The notes beneath the pieces are model-generated. The model saw only the letters and a list, made by a program, of their open reading frames with translations. It searched no databases and was not told the origin of the DNA. Positions 59,232 through 64,000 of a stretch of 64,000 nt of DNA are shown here, in pieces. The stretch is from Candidatus Peribacteria bacterium (GTDB lineage Bacteria; Patescibacteriota; Gracilibacteria; BD1-5; UBA6164). A program made the translations under genes and the position numbers. The DNA is taken from contig CP060226.1 of assembly GCA_023898505.1 (NCBI GenBank), forward strand, positions 1,054,001 through 1,118,000, read 5' to 3'. The stretch's first letter is position 1. Each line of letters begins with the position of its first letter.

Positions 59232-60338
59232 ATGAAACAATTTGTACTGACAACAATTGCTGGTGTAGAATCAATAGCAAAAAAAGAAATAGAAAAACAA
59301 GGAGGGGAAATCATCGAGGTAAAGGATAGGATGATTCTCTTTTCTGGTGATGATACGACGATGGTTCGTGTAAACCTTTGGAGTCGAGTTGCAAATAAAG
59401 TCTATCTTTTAGCTGGTAGGAAAGATAAAGTATTAAATTTTGATGACTATTATAACTTCTTACTGACACTCGATTGGAAATCACTCATTCCCAAGGATTT
59501 TAGTATTTATGTAAAAGCAAAGTCTATCAGGTCGCATCTTGAGAGTGAAAATTCACTCCAAAAGATAGCAAAGAAGGCAGTTGTTGATACGATTGCTGGA
59601 AAGTGACAGTATTTAGAAGAGGATGAAAAGAAGGGCTCTATTGGTATAAAGCTACTATGTTTGGAAGATACAGTGTATGTCATGATAAACACTACCGGTG
59701 AGGCACTTCATAAACGAGGATATCGTGAACAGGCGGGTGAGGCTCCACTCAAAGAAAATTTAGCAGCCGCACTGGTACTCCTCTCGGGTTGGAATTTTAA
59801 AGCTCCATTTTATGATCTCTTTTGTGGAAGTGGGACGATCGCCATCGAAGCGGCAATGATTGCAAAAAATATTGCTCCAGGGTTACAAAGAAGCTTTGCT
59901 TTTGAGGACTGGGGTACAGAACTTAAGACCTTGAAAAGTGAAGGTAGTAAGTTAGCAAAAAAAGAACAATACGATGGAAAATATACGATTCTAGCGGGAG
60001 ATAATGACGAAAAAGTTCTCGATATTGCCAGACACAATGCTTTCAAGGCAGGAGTAGAAGATATGATTACCTTTATGCAGAGGGATTACCGAGATTTTGC
60101 AAAGGCTCAGTTAGTCGGGACAATGGTTTCAAACCCTCCCTATGGTATGAGATTGAGACCAGAAAACTTGAGACAGATGTATGTTGATCTCAATAGATTA
60201 TTTCAGGAAAATGAACAATTAACCGGAGGAATTATTACTTCGTTTGAGGGAAATGATATGATTATGCAGGCCAAGAACTATAAAAAAAGAAAACTCTACA
60301 ATGGAGGAGAAAGGTGTTATTTTTACAAGAAGAAATAG
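59232..60338 (+). CDS. THUMP-domain RNA guanine-N2 methyltransferase (RlmL/TrmN-like)
   Basis: 368 residues. An N-terminal THUMP region (AGVESIAKKEIEKQGGEI) leads to a Rossmann methyltransferase with YDLFCGSGTIAIEAAMIAKN (motif I) and catalytic MVSNPPYGMRL (NPPY). GEALHKRGYREQAGEAPLKE is the RlmL/YpsC-type linker. Modifies guanine N2 in rRNA or tRNA; exact site not resolvable. One TGA glycine (AGKGQYL). Confidence 0.9.
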
Positions 60339-60361
60339 CATATGAGGGGTGTATTTCTATA

Positions 60362-60472
60362 TAATTTATGTCATCCCGTACTTGATACGGGATCATTAAA
60401 AAGTAAAAACAAAAATTATGATTCTGAATTCACCGAGTTCTCGGGACTCGCAAGTTCAGAATGACAATAATA
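60362..60472. repeat. Two GTCATTC-type palindromes
   Basis: TCATCCCGTACTTGATACGG with GATCATT, and ATTCTGAATTCACCGAGTTC with TCGGGACTCGCAAGTTCAGAATGAC. The first matches the copy inside leuS at 6462. Confidence 0.65.
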
Positions 60473-60489
60473 AATAGTAAACAAATCAT

Positions 60490-61674
60490 ATGGGAATCAG
60501 AGAAAAATTTGAGCAGGTAAATGGGAGATTCTTCATCTATTTACTGAGTGAACGCCGACTGTTTATTTCTCTGTTGTCGGTGTATTTTCTTACCCTTCCC
60601 AATACAACAGCTGTACAGATCGGGATTTTTAGTGGGCTTGGGAGTTTAGCCAGTTTTTTACTAGAAATCCCAAGCTCATATATGGCAGATACCCTTGGTC
60701 ATAAACGAGCACTGTTATGGGGAAAATACTTTCAGTTCATTTCTGTGTGTTTTTTTATTGTATGATACTATCTTCCAGAAGCATATGTATTTTGGGTATT
60801 TGCGCTAGGTTCAATTCTCCAAGCATTTGGCTTTGCTTTTTCTAGTGGGACAAAGTCTGCACTTTTTCATGAGCTTCTCGAAGTACAGGGAGATACAAAA
60901 AGCTTCTCAAAACTCTGGGGAAAGCTCTTGGCAAACGTATCATTGGCAAGTGCAGTAGTTTCAAGTTTGATCCCACTTATGACGGTGTACCATATCCTTC
61001 TCCCTTTTTATATTGGTGCTGGACTTGATATCATCGGGATGATAATGCTTTGGACGATTCCGTCTCCGAAAAAAGAATATCCAGAACAAGCAGAAAAGAA
61101 AATCACACAAGTAATCGCGGGAGTACGACATATGTCGACACTGTATGTGATGATATTTACTGCTATTTTATCGGGGATTATGTTTAGTGAACAGGCGTTT
61201 CGAGGACCGTATATGGTAGAGCTTGGGATGCCCATAGCCTATGTGGGTCTGGTATTTGGGCTTTCTCGTATCTTCCGGTTTATTTTCGGACACTATGCTC
61301 ACTATATCGAAAAGTATTTGACCATGAAACAGCATTTATTTATCGAGATACTTTTGTTTTCTACCACTTTTTTTCTCATTTCTTGGACAAAAAATGCTTA
61401 TATCGTTTGAGGACTACTTGCAATTATTGTTGGGTATAAGTGGGGAAGGCAGGCAGTGATAACAGGGTATATCTTTGACGATGAAAAGATGGATAAAAAC
61501 TACAAAGCAACCATATTATCAACACAGTCTCAGGTTACTTCAATTTTATGAATTATCTTGGCGTTTGTTTTTGGATATGTGATGAATATATCCTATTCAT
61601 TTGGATACTTTGTCATTTGATGTCTGATGTTAGCGGGATTGTCGATATCGTATTACTTTATACTTAGGAAATAA
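60490..61674 (+). CDS. Major facilitator superfamily transporter
   Basis: 394 residues, about 12 hydrophobic helices. SYMADTLGHKRALLWGKYFQ matches the MFS loop 2-3 motif (GxxxDrxGrkr). TGA glycines at FIVGYYL, YIVGGLL and SILGIIL. Substrate unknown; stand-alone gene. Confidence 0.85.
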
Positions 61675-61732
61675 TATTGATTTATGTAAATAGTACTATA
61701 TACTTCATAAAATAATTATTTATTCATAATGT

Positions 61733-62221
61733 ATGTGTGAACTTAGCTCTTCTCCAAAGAGCTTTTGAGAATCTAAGGTAGTTGCTACACTACGAGGGAA
61801 AACAAAAGAGTGTTTTAAGAAAATAGATGGTGTAGTTGAACAAATGAGTTACCGAATTACAGAAATTATAGAGAAAACAGGATATGCACTCATGATATTG
61901 CAAATTCGACATCACTCACATATATATCGTTTACCTATACGCCTGTATATCGATGAGCAACAAAAGGAGGGCATATATGATCATGTAACACATAAAAAAC
62001 CAATAGTATCTATAGAACATATGTGTGTACATTTTCCTGGTTTTGATGATAGTGAGTACAAGCATAATGAAGAAGATACAATGATCGCTCAACTAACTAC
62101 AAAGCTTGGTAATTTTATTATTGATAATGATCCAGATACAGTGGATATAGATAGCCTTAATTCTACAGAAAGGATGTGGGTAGATTTTTTGATACGTGCT
62201 AGACTTCCAAAAGCAGCATAA
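61733..62221 (+). CDS. Hypothetical protein
   Basis: 162 residues, starting MCELSSSPKSFGESKVVATL with a TGA glycine early on, so the standard code would start it at a later ATG (61844). KTGYALMILQIRHHSHIYRL and NSTERMWVDFLIRARLPKAA are its most distinctive parts. No membrane helix, no family recognised. Ends at a terminator. Confidence 0.6.
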
Positions 62222-62244
62222 TCTTTGATTTTTTAGTTTGAAAT

Positions 62245-62278
62245 ATGCTATACTCATCAAGTATAGCATTTATTTTTT
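62245..62278 (+). terminator. Terminator before the SulP gene
   Basis: ATGCTATACT and AGTATAGCAT arms with a five-base loop and a T run. It argues against starting the SulP gene upstream of it. Confidence 0.75.
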
Positions 62279-62282
62279 GCGA

Positions 62283-64000
62283 TTGAAATTACTCCTTTTT
62301 AAAATCTTTCCTTTTCTGAATTGGATCGGAGAACTACGTCAGTGGTCAGTCCTGCGTGGAGATGTGGTTGCGGGGGTTACGGTAGCTTTTATCGTGGTGC
62401 CACAATCTCTTGCTTATGCGGGGCTTGCAGGACTGCCGATAGAGGTGGGGCTGTATACGGCCTTTATCCCGGTGATGGTTGCAGGACTTTGGGGGTCAAG
62501 TAAACAGATGTCGACGGGACCTGTAACGATTGTCTCACTCATGACCGCTACGGCGCTTGCTCCCTATGCAGGGCTGGATGTGTCGACCTATGTTACCTAT
62601 GCTTCACTTCTTGCCATATTTATTGGGAGTATTTATCTGCTTCTTTCGGTATTGCGTCTGGGAGTAATGGTAGAGTTTTTATCACATCCAGTGATCATTG
62701 GATTTACCAATGCGATTGCGATTATCACGATTGCTTCTCAGGCGGGAAAGATCTTTGGTATTTCTTATGATAAGGGAGCAAACTTTTTTGAGGGGATTTT
62801 TAATCTCTATTTTGCCGTGATGCAAAATATCCACTATCCGACACTCATTTTTGGGGTTGGGACGATAGTCTTTCTGTTGATGATGGCACATTTCCTTCCG
62901 AAGTTACCGAGAGTCCTCTTGTTGCTTATAGGGACCATTTTTATCTCCAAATTTTCTGGGTTTGATGGAAGTATTGTTCGAGATCTTCCTCATACGCTTC
63001 CCCATATGACCCTTCCATTTCTCGATTCTGAAGTTTGGAGTTTATCACTTTCTGAGTTACTCGATATAGGATTTTTTGCCCTTATTATATGACTGATTGG
63101 GTTTACAGAATCCGTCAGTGTCGCGAAGTATATCGGGACAAAGACAAGGCAGAAAGTAGACTCAAATAGTGAACTTATTGGTCAGTGATTGGCAAATATC
63201 AGCTCTGGAATTTTTGGTGGGTACGGAGTGGCAGGGTCATTCTCAAAAACCGCAGTAAATCTGAGATCAGGAGCCCAGACGGGGTTCTCATCAGTTGTTA
63301 CCGGAATCGTAGTGGGGATTACGATTTTATTTTTGACCGAGTATCTCTACTATCTTCCGATGGTGGTGCTGGCAGCCGTAATTATCGTTGCCGTTGCAGA
63401 TTTGTTTAAGGTTTCACCGATTATCAAAGCATGGAAAACAGAACGACACGATGGATATGTAGCACTGATTACTTTTGTGGTTACCCTCATACTGGCACCC
63501 AGTGTAGAACTTGGAATTGTCATTGGAGTATTGTTATCACTGATACTCTTTATCTATCGTACGATGCGAGCAAAGTTGATCGAGATAGCAAAGTATAAGG
63601 ATGGTCAGTACCGTGACGCAGAGATGTTTGGTCTAAAAACGAGCAAAGAAGTAGGAGTGTATCGTTTTGACGGAGTGATGTATTTTGCTAATGCTGGGTT
63701 TTTTGAAGATGCCCTCTTGGAAAGAGTGTCAGAAAAAAAGAAGCTCAAGTATATCGTGCTGGATCTTGAGTGGATGAGTGATGTAGATGCCACGGGGATA
63801 GAAGTGATGGAGCGTATTGTAGATCGTTTTGAGCAGATTGAAGTAAAAGTACTCTTGTGTGCTCTCCGAGTTCGTGTAATTAAAAAATTCATCCGTTCTG
63901 GATTTATTGATCGTTTTGGGAAAAAACACCTATTTGTAAATGTGGAGAATGCGATTGATTGGATTGATAATAAGCACAATCGTATCGATATTGAGGCACT
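62283..64000 (+). CDS. SulP-family anion transporter, 3' end outside window
   Basis: At least 572 residues. LRGDVVAGVTVAFIVVPQSL and AYAGLAGLPIEVGLYTAFIP are SulP signatures; about 10-12 helices follow. From about residue 455 a STAS domain begins (VGVYRFDGVMYFANAGFFED, VLDLEWMSDVDATGIEVMER). It may carry sulfate, bicarbonate or another anion. TGA glycines at ALIIGLIGFTES and LIGQGLANISSG. TTG at 62283 (MKLLLFKIFP) is the most likely start, since a terminator lies upstream and no ATG fits. Confidence 0.88.

Overview
The window reads as a chromosome segment of a Candidate Phyla Radiation bacterium that uses genetic code 25, in which UGA means glycine. This code is known from Gracilibacteria (BD1-5) and Absconditabacteria (SR1); I cannot tell which from this window. 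The evidence is internal. Dozens of genes are interrupted by TGA in one constant frame, and the TGA often falls exactly where a family has an invariant glycine: the HVGH motif of LeuRS, the Walker A motif and LSGGQ signature of an ABC exporter, the GGAYG motif of RlmH, the GRTDFQGG motif of a persulfide dioxygenase, and KGKDPLKDQSYF of MnmA. Read this way, almost every gene is intact. All CDS coordinates below assume TGA = Gly, with only TAA and TAG as stops. Start codons lie in A/T-rich leaders with little sign of Shine-Dalgarno sequences, and perfect A/T-flanked palindromic terminators are frequent.

Layout. 1-5.5 kb: RNase HI, the end of the F1 ATP synthase operon (atpD, atpC), alanine racemase, a secreted cysteine-containing protein apparently split by an IS3-type remnant, and inorganic pyrophosphatase. 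5.5-10 kb, minus strand: a HAM1-like nucleotidase, a very long LeuRS carrying an inserted Nudix domain, and a VirB2-like pilin. 10-18 kb: an O-methyltransferase, a frameshifted proB, proS, a DUF389 membrane protein, rlmH, dapF and an M3 oligopeptidase. 18-24 kb: surface proteins (a beta-propeller, a prepilin fused to a propeller, a prepilin fused to a fibrinogen-like domain). 24-27.7 kb: a histidine kinase and an OmpR-type regulator separated by a convergent DUF1846 gene. 27.8-36 kb: extracytoplasmic thiol and methionine-sulfoxide repair (Trx, CcdA, MsrA-Trx-MsrB, an MsrQ-like protein), an HpaII-type restriction-modification pair and an ABC-2 exporter. 36-43 kb: hypothetical proteins, an ATP-grasp protein, tRNA-Lys, thioredoxin, HrcA and a glycosyltransferase. 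43-49.7 kb: mnmA, an oversized recQ, a second prepilin-fibrinogen protein, GIY-YIG and yaaA. 49.6-55.2 kb: two ABC exporters flanking an S74-chaperone fibre protein and a protein with a eukaryotic-type thrombospondin repeat. 55-59 kb: a Fur-box regulon (Dps, peroxiredoxin, rhodanese, persulfide dioxygenase, Fur) and Bcp. 59-64 kb: an RlmL-like methyltransferase, MFS and SulP transporters.

The most striking feature is a family of GC-rich palindromic elements (arms like CCTCACCCTAGCCCTCTCC and their reverse complement). They occur about fifteen times and mostly sit inside protein-coding genes without breaking the frame (leuS, mnmA, recQ, yaaA, an ABC exporter, two prepilins). One copy in recQ carries between its arms a complete DUF559/Vsr-like endonuclease domain, also in frame, so that helicase and nuclease form one 970-residue reading frame. 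I propose that the DUF559 copy is the autonomous form of the element and the small copies are its derivatives.

The second theme is adhesion. Prepilins carry fibrinogen-like or propeller heads, next to a thrombospondin-type-1 protein and an S74 fibre protein. This fits an epibiotic or predatory lifestyle on host cells. The third theme is oxidative and sulfur stress defence under a Fur/PerR-like operator.
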